This document shows positions 7,976-14,444 of a DNA stretch of 64,000 bases, piece after piece (position 1 is the first letter of the stretch; each line of letters begins with the position of its first letter). This DNA is from Bacteroidales bacterium. GTDB lineage: Bacteria > Bacteroidota > Bacteroidia > Bacteroidales > UBA10428. Position numbers and translations under genes: made by a program. Where the stretch lies: the NCBI GenBank assembly GCA_016938235.1, contig JAFGVA010000168.1:53232-117231 (forward strand). Reading direction: 5' to 3'. The notes beneath the pieces were generated by a model that was not told the origin of the DNA, did not search any database, and saw only the letters and a list, made by a program, of their open reading frames with translations.

Positions 7976-8989
7976 ATGAATTTTGCGAATATTAGTTTTG
8001 ATAACCAGCTCATAGTAAACTCAACCTGGACCATGTCTGATTATATCGGGGCGTTGCGCGTTCGCTCTTCCATTGGTAGAAATAAGTATGTTATTAGTCC
8101 TGGTTTATACAGGTTGGGTAATCCCGGAAAGGAGGATAGAATATTTGTATCGGCTAATTACAAGTTGAGTTTTGATGTTTTACGCAGAAGTCTAACGGGT
8201 ATGAATGCATGGATTCTTGTGCTGGATACAAAAGGAATTAATGTTTGGTGTGCAGCAGGTAAAGGAACCTTTGGAACAGAAGAACTTATTAAGCAAATCA
8301 GGGAGGCCGGTCTCGAACATTTGGTATCAAATAGAGAGCTTATAGTTCCTCAGCTTGGTGCTCCAGGTGTTTCAGGATTTAAAGTGAAAAATGCAACAGG
8401 CTTTAATGTTGAGTTTGGTCCTGTCAGGTCTGACGATATTATGGAATACATTGCTGCCGGCAGAAAGAAGACTCAGGCTATGCGTACAGTACGGTTTAAT
8501 CTGAAAGACAGGTTAATTCTGACAATGGTTGAAATTGTGAATTCATTAAAGTATCTAGGTATTGCAATGATATTGGTGCTTCTGCTTTCGGGCATAACAA
8601 GCGGGGGCTTTAGTTTTTCAACAATGATAAATAAAGGGCTAACAGAAATAGTATTATTGATTCTGTCGTATTTAACCGGATGCTTTATCACCCCAATACT
8701 TTTACCATGGCTACCTACAAGGTATTTTGCTGCAAAAGGTCTGTTTGCAGGGTTCCTGATTTTCATGATGGTTTTTTTTCTGCGAGTTGTACCGTTTTCT
8801 GGCTGGTCTCTTGCTGGCTGGTTATTATTGTTTAGTGTAGTATCCTCTTTTCTGGCAATGAATTTTACTGGTGCCAGTACCTATACCTCATTAAGTGGAG
8901 TAAAGAAGGAAATGAGAATTTTTGTTCCCGTTCAAATTGTGATGGTGCTTACAGGATTGGCTTTAATAATAGTTTCAAAATTTGTTTAA
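7976..8989 (+). CDS. hgcA: HgcA, corrinoid methyltransferase of mercury methylation
   Basis: HgcA carries a corrinoid cofactor held by a cysteine thiolate and transfers its methyl group to Hg(II), making methylmercury. The diagnostic cap-helix motif is present as NVWCAAGKG, with the cofactor-ligating cysteine at Cys92 (Cys93 in the studied Desulfovibrionaceae protein, as I recall). The corrinoid-binding domain fills residues ~1-170. Five hydrophobic segments follow (about 190-215, 222-247, 252-275, 277-300 and 312-334), the membrane domain that separates HgcA from the soluble CdhD/AcsC corrinoid proteins. The 337-residue length is normal. hgcB follows with no gap. No acetyl-CoA synthase genes are nearby, which argues against a CO dehydrogenase role. 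Confidence 0.95.
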   Translation: MNFANISFDNQLIVNSTWTMSDYIGALRVRSSIGRNKYVISPGLYRLGNPGKEDRIFVSANYKLSFDVLRRSLTGMNAWILVLDTKGINVWCAAGKGTFGTEELIKQIREAGLEHLVSNRELIVPQLGAPGVSGFKVKNATGFNVEFGPVRSDDIMEYIAAGRKKTQAMRTVRFNLKDRLILTMVEIVNSLKYLGIAMILVLLLSGITSGGFSFSTMINKGLTEIVLLILSYLTGCFITPILLPWLPTRYFAAKGLFAGFLIFMMVFFLRVVPFSGWSLAGWLLLFSVVSSFLAMNFTGASTYTSLSGVKKEMRIFVPVQIVMVLTGLALIIVSKFV

Positions 8990-9283
8990 ATGGATAATCA
9001 GAAATATTTAAGGAATGTTTCAACACTTGCCTATGATGCTTCAAAATGCATTGGTTGCCGGGTGTGTATTGATGTTTGTCCCCACAATGTATTCAGAATG
9101 GAAAAAAAGAAAGCTGAAATTATTGACCGGGACAAATGTATGGAGTGTGGAGCCTGCACAACTAATTGCATTACTGGTGCTCTGCAGGTAAATAAAGGGG
9201 TGGGCTGTGCAACAGCTGTAATCTATAGTTTCTTCAGTGGCGGCGAAGCAACCTGTGGATGCAGTGATACAAGTTGTTGTTAA
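8990..9283 (+). CDS. hgcB: HgcB, 2[4Fe-4S] ferredoxin partner of HgcA
   Basis: HgcB is thought to reduce the HgcA corrinoid and to help deliver Hg(II). The 97-residue product has two 4Fe-4S ligand sets: CIGCRVCIDVCP (Cys20, 23, 26, 30) and CMECGACTTNC (Cys50, 53, 56, 60); the CMECGAC string is the usual HgcB signature. It also has the extra conserved cysteine (VGCA, Cys73) and the terminal vicinal pair Cys96-Cys97 that set HgcB apart from ordinary ferredoxins. Additional cysteines at 89 and 91 (CGC) make the tail unusually thiol-rich. The ATG follows the hgcA stop codon directly, so the two are surely co-transcribed. Confidence 0.95.
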   Translation: MDNQKYLRNVSTLAYDASKCIGCRVCIDVCPHNVFRMEKKKAEIIDRDKCMECGACTTNCITGALQVNKGVGCATAVIYSFFSGGEATCGCSDTSCC

Positions 9284-9302
9284 TTTTTAAAATTTACAAA
9301 TT

Positions 9303-9752
9303 ATGAATGATGAGTTTATTCAGCATTTCAGGGAAATTATAAGAATTCTTGACAGGGAAATATTCTATCAGAATCAATCTTCGTGTTGTAATGGCATAAG
9401 TGTGGCACAATGTCATACCCTGCTCGAAATTGAAAAGAAAAAAGAGATTTCTGTTTCGGAACTGGCAGATTGCCTTTCACTTGACAAAAGTACGGTTAGC
9501 AGAACAATTGAAGGGCTTGTCAATATTAATCTTGTTGACAGAATTATTCCAAAGAGAAACAGGCGTATGGCGCTTGTAAGTTTAACGAGCGGTGGTAAAA
9601 AAGTGTGCGATAATATTAATTACACGAACAATAAATATATCAAACGGCTTTTGGATAATTTTTCGGAAAGCGAACGAGAAGAATTCCTTCGTTTATTAAG
9701 AAATTTTACCTGTAATATGGCTGAAGCCAGAAAAGGCAATTCATGCTGCTAA
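9303..9752 (+). CDS. MarR-family regulator with two vicinal cysteine pairs
   Basis: A 149-residue winged-helix protein. The DNA-binding part reads ISVSELADCLSLDKSTVSRT followed by the wing KRNRRMALVSLTSGGKK. Outside the MarR core it has a vicinal pair CC (28-29) in QSSCCNG, Cys37, and another CC (148-149) at the extreme C-terminus (GNSCC). Such pairs are suited to sensing thiophilic metals or metalloids or redox state; no ligand is demonstrated. It lies 19 bp after hgcB on the same strand, so it is probably in the hgc operon and may bind the repeats at 7941-7971. ArsR-type regulators have been reported near hgcAB elsewhere; a MarR type here would be a variation. Confidence 0.85.
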   Translation: MNDEFIQHFREIIRILDREIFYQNQSSCCNGISVAQCHTLLEIEKKKEISVSELADCLSLDKSTVSRTIEGLVNINLVDRIIPKRNRRMALVSLTSGGKKVCDNINYTNNKYIKRLLDNFSESEREEFLRLLRNFTCNMAEARKGNSCC

Positions 9753-9786
9753 GCAATTTTAACTTTTAGTACTAAAAAATAAAACA

Positions 9787-9811
9787 TATCTTTGCATCTA
9801 TATAAATAGAT
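9787..9811 (+). promoter_or_regulatory. Promoter and palindromic operator before the small membrane protein gene
   Basis: TATCTTTG (9787-9794) is a full match to the Bacteroidota -7 box. Immediately downstream is a perfect inverted repeat ATCTAT-ATAA-ATAGAT (9796-9811) that ends just before the start codon at 9812 and covers the expected transcription start near 9800. A protein bound there would block initiation. The gene at 9812 therefore appears able to be transcribed separately from hgcAB-marR. Confidence 0.5.
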
Positions 9812-10066
9812 ATGTATATGGAATTCAAAAAACTTGAAATAGAGCCGGAATCGAATTGGATAAAAAGAGCAATTAAGACACCCCATATTCGTAAAACCTT
9901 AGTTTATATTTTGATTGGAGCAGTTGCCGGTTTCGGATATTTCTATCTTACCGAAGGGCAGCATATGGATGAGCTTAGTGGACGACTGGTATTAAAGAGT
10001 ATGCTGATAGGCGGTTTTTTTGGCTTTTTTATCACAAACAGTCCTTGTGCGCGTGGACGATGCTAA
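9812..10066 (+). CDS. Small two-span membrane protein with C-terminal PCxxxxC motif
   Basis: An 84-residue product (or 82 from the second ATG at 9818). After a basic, soluble first third come two hydrophobic segments (TLVYILIGAVAGFGYFYL and SMLIGGFFGFFI), and it ends in TNSPCARGRC with cysteines at 79 and 84. The layout resembles the small DUF6132-type membrane proteins of Bacteroidota that carry conserved C-terminal cysteines, but I am not certain of the family. It follows hgcA-hgcB-marR on the same strand with its own promoter/operator. A role linked to thiol or metal handling is inference from the cysteines and the neighbourhood only. Confidence 0.65.
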   Translation: MYMEFKKLEIEPESNWIKRAIKTPHIRKTLVYILIGAVAGFGYFYLTEGQHMDELSGRLVLKSMLIGGFFGFFITNSPCARGRC

Positions 10067-10096
10067 AAATTGAATTAACATAGATACTTCAAAAAA

Positions 10097-10140
10097 AAAC
10101 TGCGATTGGATGAACTCAAATCGCAGTTTGTATTTTTTTT
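10097..10140. terminator. Rho-independent terminator after the hgc region
   Basis: An 11-bp perfect stem AAACTGCGATT (10097-10107) / AATCGCAGTTT (10119-10129) with an 11-nt loop is followed by TATTTTTTTT. An A run precedes it, so it can work in both directions for the convergent genes on either side. Confidence 0.85.
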
Positions 10141-10152
10141 GGAAATCTATTT

Positions 10153-10584
10153 TTAACTAATTCCAACTAGTGTTACTTCGAATGTCAAATCTTTTCCAGC
10201 CAGGGGGTGGTTTGCATCAACAGTAATGCTCTCATCATTCACTTCTTTTACGATTAATGGAATTTGTTGTCCGTCAGGAGTGTTTGAAACAAGCTGCATC
10301 CCAACCTCAGGTTTAATTTCTTCTGGCAAATTCGATTTTGGTACTTCCTGTATTAAATCTTCTCTTACTTCGCCATATGCTTCATTCGAGGGAATGCTGA
10401 TGGTTTTCGATTCATTAACTGCCATACCTTCAACACCTTTATCGAAACCGGGAATTACCTGTCCTGTACCTACAATAAACTCAAGGGGATTCCTGCCTTC
10501 TGAAGAGTCAAATATTTCACCGTTACTTAATGTTCCTTTGTAATGTACTTTTACTTTGTCGTTTACTTTTGCAGTCATACGCAT
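10153..10584 (-). CDS. FKBP-type peptidyl-prolyl cis-trans isomerase, SlyD-like
   Basis: A 143-residue single-domain protein that speeds cis-trans isomerisation of prolyl bonds and acts as a folding helper. The split FKBP domain is clear: KVKVHYKGTLSNGEIFDSSE, then PLEFIVGTGQVIPGFDKGVE and GMAVNESKTISI. The insert-in-flap region with the acidic chaperone domain (YGEVREDLIQEVPKSNLPEE) and the closing HPLAGKDLTFEVTL strand are typical of SlyD. The histidine-rich metal-binding tail of E. coli SlyD is absent. A second ATG two codons in (10578) is an equally good start. Cytosolic, single gene, converging on the terminator at 10097-10140. Confidence 0.9.
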   Translation of the reverse strand: MRMTAKVNDKVKVHYKGTLSNGEIFDSSEGRNPLEFIVGTGQVIPGFDKGVEGMAVNESKTISIPSNEAYGEVREDLIQEVPKSNLPEEIKPEVGMQLVSNTPDGQQIPLIVKEVNDESITVDANHPLAGKDLTFEVTLVGIS

Positions 10585-10689
10585 ATATTTAATTTATAAG
10601 ATATTGCGAAGTAACAATACTTTGCACAGGTATACAAACTTATGCCAAATTGATTTTGAAAAACTTTGTTGGCTTTCAAAATAAATAGA

Positions 10690-10716
10690 CCCCGGAAGTG
10701 AAATCCGGGGTTTATT
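10690..10716 (-). terminator. Terminator after the head-GIN lipoprotein gene
   Basis: CCCCGGA (10690-10696) pairs with TCCGGGG (10704-10710) around a 7-nt loop, and the flanking AAATAGA/TTTATT extend the stem. It lies 44 bp beyond the stop codon of the minus-strand gene at 10754. Confidence 0.6.
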
Positions 10717-10753
10717 GCTTGGGTATTAGAATCAGAACTATTCTGTAAAATTT

Positions 10754-11479
10754 TTATCTTTTTTTAATATTTGAGGCTCCGGATAAATCCTGGAATACAA
10801 TTACTCCCTGACCTTTATAATATACATTGGAGGCTCCTGAGGCTTCAATATCAAGTTCATCGTTCACCATTAATTTAGCATTGCTGGCTCCGGACAAATC
10901 AGCTTCAAACTTATTTACACTTAGGTCAAAATCCTTAATTGTGCTTGCTCCGCTTGCATTAAGCCTTAAATAATCAAGATTTCCGGTCAGATCAATGTTT
11001 GATGCCCCTGAAATGTCAGAAATTAATTTATCTGCTTCAATGTGTCCATAAAAATTACTTGCACCTGAAAGTTCGATGGAAGTCGAATTAGCATACAGAA
11101 CATCTTCAAGGTGAATGTTTGAAGCTCCAGAGGCCATGTAATCCGTAAGGTAATCAGAAGAAATATAGGCATTTAAGGTTGCATTACCTCGAATGTTTAT
11201 TCTGTCTTTTAGTTTAATAACCAGCATATCGTCTTTTGTTTCAACCTCAATGTATTGCTGAAGGTTTGAATTAGCTTCAATTTCAACGCTTTCTACTGCG
11301 TCAGAAAATGAAACATAAACATTAAATGCATGTGATACATCAATTCCCCGGAATCCAGTCACAGTTCTGTTTTCGGTGCTAACCTCGTCCGATGGCGATA
11401 CATAGTTTCCAAAATCTTCACAAGATGTGAAAATTAGGCTTAAAGCAATAGTTGCCAGGAGTAAAAATTTTGTTTTCAT
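10754..11479 (-). CDS. Head-GIN (DUF2807) lipoprotein with seven SGAS repeats
   Basis: A 241-residue lipoprotein: signal peptide MKTKFLLLATIALSLIFTS with lipobox cysteine at about residue 20. The body is a DUF2807/head-GIN domain predicted to form a right-handed beta-helix. The motif [ML]xSGAS[NT] recurs seven times about every 17-22 residues (MASGASNI, ELSGASNF, DISGASNI, NASGAST, DLSGASNA, EASGASNV, DLSGASNI), each probably a turn of the helix. These proteins are common in Bacteroidota and are exposed in the periplasm or at the cell surface; function is unknown. It is monocistronic with its own terminator downstream. Confidence 0.88.
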   Translation of the reverse strand: MKTKFLLLATIALSLIFTSCEDFGNYVSPSDEVSTENRTVTGFRGIDVSHAFNVYVSFSDAVESVEIEANSNLQQYIEVETKDDMLVIKLKDRINIRGNATLNAYISSDYLTDYMASGASNIHLEDVLYANSTSIELSGASNFYGHIEADKLISDISGASNIDLTGNLDYLRLNASGASTIKDFDLSVNKFEADLSGASNAKLMVNDELDIEASGASNVYYKGQGVIVFQDLSGASNIKKR

Positions 11480-11593
11480 AATTATATTTTTTGTGTTATT
11501 GTTTTCTGAAGTGCGTTTATTGATAAAGTAAAATTCTTAGTGGAAAGGTTGCATCAAGTATTAAAATACAGATAGTGATATTTGTAATTATCC

Positions 11594-11620
11594 CACTGAC
11601 GCGCGCATGCTGCGCGTGAC
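11594..11620 (-). repeat. REP-like palindrome, inverted copy
   Basis: Read on the minus strand this is GTCACGCGCAGCATGCGCGC followed by GTCAGTG. It holds a perfect short hairpin GCGCA-GCA-TGCGC. It matches, in opposite orientation, the palindromes at 11923-11951 and 12038-12069. It is strikingly G+C-rich in very A/T-rich surroundings. Confidence 0.6.
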
Positions 11621-11730
11621 ATAAATAAAAAAGGATGCAATAAAAAAACGAAAAGAAAAAAACTAAAATAAAAGATGTCAGAATAGTTTAAAGCCAGAAA
11701 AAAGGAGATTAAACGAGTAAAAAAAAACAT

Positions 11731-11925
11731 AAAATAAGGCAAGATGGTTATCATCTGATTGAATTAACAGATAATAAATTGATAGAGCAAAAGCTGGAAT
11801 ATATTCACAATAACCCAATCGAAGAAGAAATTGTTAACAATGAAGAAGATTATAAGTATTCTTCAGCAATAAATTATAGCTTGGGAAATGGCTTAATGAT
11901 GGTTGAGCTATTATTAGGTATTGTC
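11731..11925 (+). pseudogene. Remnant of IS200-like/REP-associated tyrosine transposase (C-terminal part)
   Basis: The frame encodes RQDGYHLIELTDNK, then KLEYIHNNPIEEEIVNNEED and YKYSSAINYSLGNGLMMVEL. This is the characteristic C-terminal segment of the Y1 transposase family associated with REP sequences (KLxYIHxNPVxxGIV...DYxYSSAxNY). The N-terminal half with the HUH motif and catalytic tyrosine is missing; upstream sequence is A-rich and non-coding. REP-like palindromes lie on both sides in opposite orientations, as expected for such an element. The 3' end runs into the downstream palindrome. It is inactive. Confidence 0.7.
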
Positions 11926-12069
11926 ACGCACAGGATGCGCGCGCCAGTTGGGGTAAATTATAGCGAGGGAAAATTCTTCAGCAATAAATTATAGCTTGGG
12001 AAATGGCTTAATGATGGTTGAGCTATTATTAGGTATTGTCACGCGCAGGAGCATGCGCGCGCCAGTTGG
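11858..12069 (+). repeat. Tandem ~95-bp duplication ending in REP-like palindromes
   Basis: The segment 11858-11951 (transposase tail plus REP-like palindrome GTCACGCACAGGATGCGCGC) recurs at 11973-12069 with small differences. The second copy has the longer palindrome GTCACGCGCAGGAGCATGCG. About 21 bp separates the copies. This looks like a recent local duplication of the transposase remnant's end together with its REP unit. Confidence 0.75.
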
Positions 12070-12070
12070 T

Positions 12071-12274
12071 TTTGTAAGCTACAAGTTTTCAACAGTTATT
12101 AAAGGAACCCAGGTTGAAATGATTTCTGAATCGGAAAAATTCACCGATAAACAAAAAGCCCTGGTTAAAGGTTTGCTTCCCGGACAGAATATTTATTTCC
12201 AAAACATTATTGCTGTAGGACCCGATGGTGCCAGAAGACCATTACAAACCATATCGCTGAAGATTAAAGAATAG
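12071..12274 (+). pseudogene. C-terminal fragment of a GldM-like protein
   Basis: An open frame of about 68 codons joined directly to the second REP-like copy. It encodes a segment with EKFTDKQKALVKGLLPGQNI, then VGPDGARRPLQTISLKI and a stop. The pattern (surface loop, F/YxxxI.A.GPDG..R.L..I.LKI) resembles the C-terminal beta domain of GldM, a gliding/type IX secretion motor protein. There is no start codon of its own, no upstream domains and no gld neighbours, so it looks like a piece left by recombination at the REP duplication. The family call is tentative. Confidence 0.4.
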
Positions 12275-12296
12275 CACTGGTATTAATTATTCAGTT

Positions 12297-12433
12297 TTAA
12301 AAAAAGGGTATCCAAAAGATCCAACTGTCATTACTCGCTTTGCTGCCGAGCAAAAGATCTCTATGAATCCCAGACTTTCGACAGTAAGGAATTTGTGAAT
12401 GACAAATAATGGACTATTTGGAACCCTTTTTTT
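12297..12433. repeat. Long imperfect hairpin in a 350-bp gene-free stretch
   Basis: Left arm AAAAAAAGGGTATCCAAA and onward to CTGTCATT (12299-12332) pairs imperfectly with a right arm from AATGACAAATAATGG to TTTGGAACCCTTTTTTT (12397-12433). The inner ~60 nt hold a second short stem (CTCG...CGAG). It has no coding capacity. It could be a terminator for leftover transcription or a short mobile hairpin element. The rest of 12275-12626 shows nothing I can name. Confidence 0.45.
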
Positions 12434-12626
12434 ATTGTATTAATCGAAACTAACTTAAGAGAGGTTGTATTTTTATGTTGAGATCGCTCATCGGTAATCG
12501 GTGATTAATGTCACCAAAATAGCAATTAGTCAAATGCCTTCGTTTGTTCATCACTACCCACAAACATTTTCAGTGAGAATAGGGTTTAACAAAGTAAAGA
12601 TTAATGGATTTAGAGTTTCTCAAATT

Positions 12627-13016
12627 ATGAAAAAAGTGTTCACAAAAGTAATTTTCGCAAGTGTATTCGCAACCTTATCGCTGGTTCAACTAAATGCACA
12701 AACAGGTGACGGTGTAATTGGAAAAATATCGGAAGATGAACATCCAACGGTAATTAACGAAAAAGCGCTGCAACGCATGCTTCATAGTTATGAGAATGCA
12801 AATGTTGTTGAATGGGTTGATATTTTTACCCAAAACAACTTTCAAGATGTTAAGTTATTTTATGCAGCCTACAACTCAATTGATTTTAATGCTATTGGCG
12901 AAAGAAACATTGTTGATGTTGTAAACGAGCGTATCGAAGAAATAAAATCTGGTTCAGATGTCGTAGGCAATGAACTATTAACCAATCTAACATCAGAGTC
13001 TGAAAAAGAATTATAG
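12627..13016 (+). CDS. Small secreted protein, unknown, with a decayed paralogue nearby
   Basis: From the ATG at 12627 the 129-residue product begins with a standard signal peptide (MKKVFTKVIFASVFATLSLV, cleavage near LNAQ). The mature ~105 residues are mostly helical and charged, ending RNIVDVVNERIEEIKSG and a polar tail. The frame is open from 12501, but the longer N-terminus reads like non-coding sequence. Its C-terminal block recurs in the fragment at 18082-18207 (RNIVEVVNEKMEEFKSA). I recognise no family; it is presumably periplasmic or exported. A strong hairpin lies 40 bp downstream. Confidence 0.6.
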   Translation: MKKVFTKVIFASVFATLSLVQLNAQTGDGVIGKISEDEHPTVINEKALQRMLHSYENANVVEWVDIFTQNNFQDVKLFYAAYNSIDFNAIGERNIVDVVNERIEEIKSGSDVVGNELLTNLTSESEKEL

Positions 13017-13056
13017 CTTGTTCTTTTCAGTTCAAATTTTCCTTAGTATTTTTTGT

Positions 13057-13090
13057 CTTCCCGTTTCTAAAAGCTTTAGATTACGGGAAG
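13057..13090. terminator. Hairpin between convergent genes
   Basis: CTTCCCGT (13057-13064) pairs with ACGGGAAG (13083-13090), and inside it TCTAAA-AGC-TTTAGA continues the stem, giving a nearly perfect 34-nt hairpin. There is no long T run on either side, so it may be a weak terminator or an mRNA 3'-end stabiliser for the gene ending at 13016. Confidence 0.5.
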
Positions 13091-13207
13091 CTTCATGAAG
13101 AAAAGTGTCGTTCAATTCCTTTAATTGTTTTCCTGGTAGCCATAGAAACTACTGATTGTTTGGGACAACTATCAGATTTATTGATGGATTTTAATTCAAT
13201 CAACTAT

Positions 13208-14428
13208 TTATTCATACCTGAGAGCATCAATAGGATTGAGTCTTGCAGCTTTAAGTGCCGGATACCATCCAAAGAAAATGCCAATGGCAGTGCACACAAG
13301 GAAAGATAAAATCACAGAGCTTGAGGAAATTATTATTGGCCAGCTCATTACCATCGATACCCCTTTTGCAGCGAGATAACCCAGTATTATACCAAACAGG
13401 CCTCCAAAAACACTCAATAAAGTTGATTCTACCAGGAATTGCAAAAGAATATCGCGTTCCCTTCCACCTACAGATAATCTCAACCCGATTTCTTTGGTAC
13501 GTTCTGTAACAGAAACATACATGATATTCATAATGCCAATACCACCAACAAGTAACGAAATACCAGCTATAACACCCAATAATGTTGTCATCATATCGCT
13601 TACAGAAGTGAAGGTCTGAACCAACTCCGATTGAGACATCACTCTGAAATCATCTGCGTCGGTTTCTTTCAGCTTATGACTTTTCCTAAGACTTTCTGTG
13701 AGCTGTTCAATAGCAAGGTCGTTTTCATCTTCAGAATTGGCCGAGGCATAAATCGACTGAATGTAGGTAATCGATAATATTCTTTTTTGCACTGTGGTGT
13801 AGGGTGTAAGTATCAAATCGTCCTGATCCTGACCCATATTGTTTTCTCCCTTTGGTTCGAGCACGCCGATAACCTTGAAGGGAATGCTGTTAAAACGTAT
13901 GGTTTGTCCAATAGGATCTGTTCCATCGGCGAAAAGATTTTCAACAATTGTTTGTCCAATAATACCCACTTTGGCATATCTTGTTATTTCACGTTCAGAG
14001 AAGCCCCTGCCAGAGGCAAGCTCATATTTTCGTATGCTCAGGTATTTTTCATTTACACCATAAACGGTAGTTGGCCAGTTTTGATTCCCGCGCACCAGCT
14101 GTCCGCTTGATCTTACTTGAGGAGAAACATCACTTATAGCCGGGCAGTCGTTCGCAATGTTTTCAAGATCAGCTAAGCTTAAATTCTGAGAGCTGCTACT
14201 ACCCAGGTTAACACCTCCACGCTGCATAAAATTAGGCATCGCAAAAATCAGGTTGGTTCCCATTTGCGACATTTCATCCTGTATACTTTGTTTTGATCCC
14301 TGTCCGATACCCAGCATAGCAATAACCGAAGCAACTCCAATAATAATTCCAAGCATGGTAAGAAATGCTCTGAACTTGTTTCGTCTTAAAGCATTTAACG
14401 ATATTTTAAGTGTATTTGTGTAGTTCAT
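13208..14428 (-). CDS. MacB-type ABC transporter permease
   Basis: A 406-residue inner-membrane subunit with the FtsX/MacB layout. One N-terminal membrane helix (FLTMLGIIIGVASVIAMLG) is followed by a large periplasmic domain (about residues 45-275, with the motif GRGFSEREITRYAKVGIIGQ) and three C-terminal helices (ISLLVGGIGIMNIMYVSV; FLVESTLLSVFGGLFGIILG; VILSFLVCTAIGIFFGWYPA). Residues TERTKEIGLR form the usual cytoplasmic coupling loop. The ATPase is a separate gene 16 bp upstream, unlike E. coli MacB where both are fused. Together with the adaptor and TolC protein it should form a tripartite pump for macrolide-like compounds, peptides or lipids; the substrate is unknown. Confidence 0.9.
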   Translation of the reverse strand: MNYTNTLKISLNALRRNKFRAFLTMLGIIIGVASVIAMLGIGQGSKQSIQDEMSQMGTNLIFAMPNFMQRGGVNLGSSSSQNLSLADLENIANDCPAISDVSPQVRSSGQLVRGNQNWPTTVYGVNEKYLSIRKYELASGRGFSEREITRYAKVGIIGQTIVENLFADGTDPIGQTIRFNSIPFKVIGVLEPKGENNMGQDQDDLILTPYTTVQKRILSITYIQSIYASANSEDENDLAIEQLTESLRKSHKLKETDADDFRVMSQSELVQTFTSVSDMMTTLLGVIAGISLLVGGIGIMNIMYVSVTERTKEIGLRLSVGGRERDILLQFLVESTLLSVFGGLFGIILGYLAAKGVSMVMSWPIIISSSSVILSFLVCTAIGIFFGWYPALKAARLNPIDALRYE

Positions 14429-14444
14429 TGCATCGTGCGTTTAA

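Noticed and set aside
7976..8989. HgcA candidate as a CO dehydrogenase/acetyl-CoA synthase corrinoid subunit (CdhD-like)
   Set aside because: The NVWCAAGKG cap motif, the five-helix membrane domain and the adjacent HgcB-type ferredoxin fit HgcA; no acs/cdh genes are nearby.
11554..11754. 66-codon minus-strand frame in the A-rich patch
   Set aside because: It is a run of phenylalanine/leucine codons produced by poly-A sequence and overlaps the REP-like palindrome.
12501..12626. Longer N-terminus of the small secreted protein
   Set aside because: A standard signal peptide starts at the ATG at 12627; upstream codons do not look coding.
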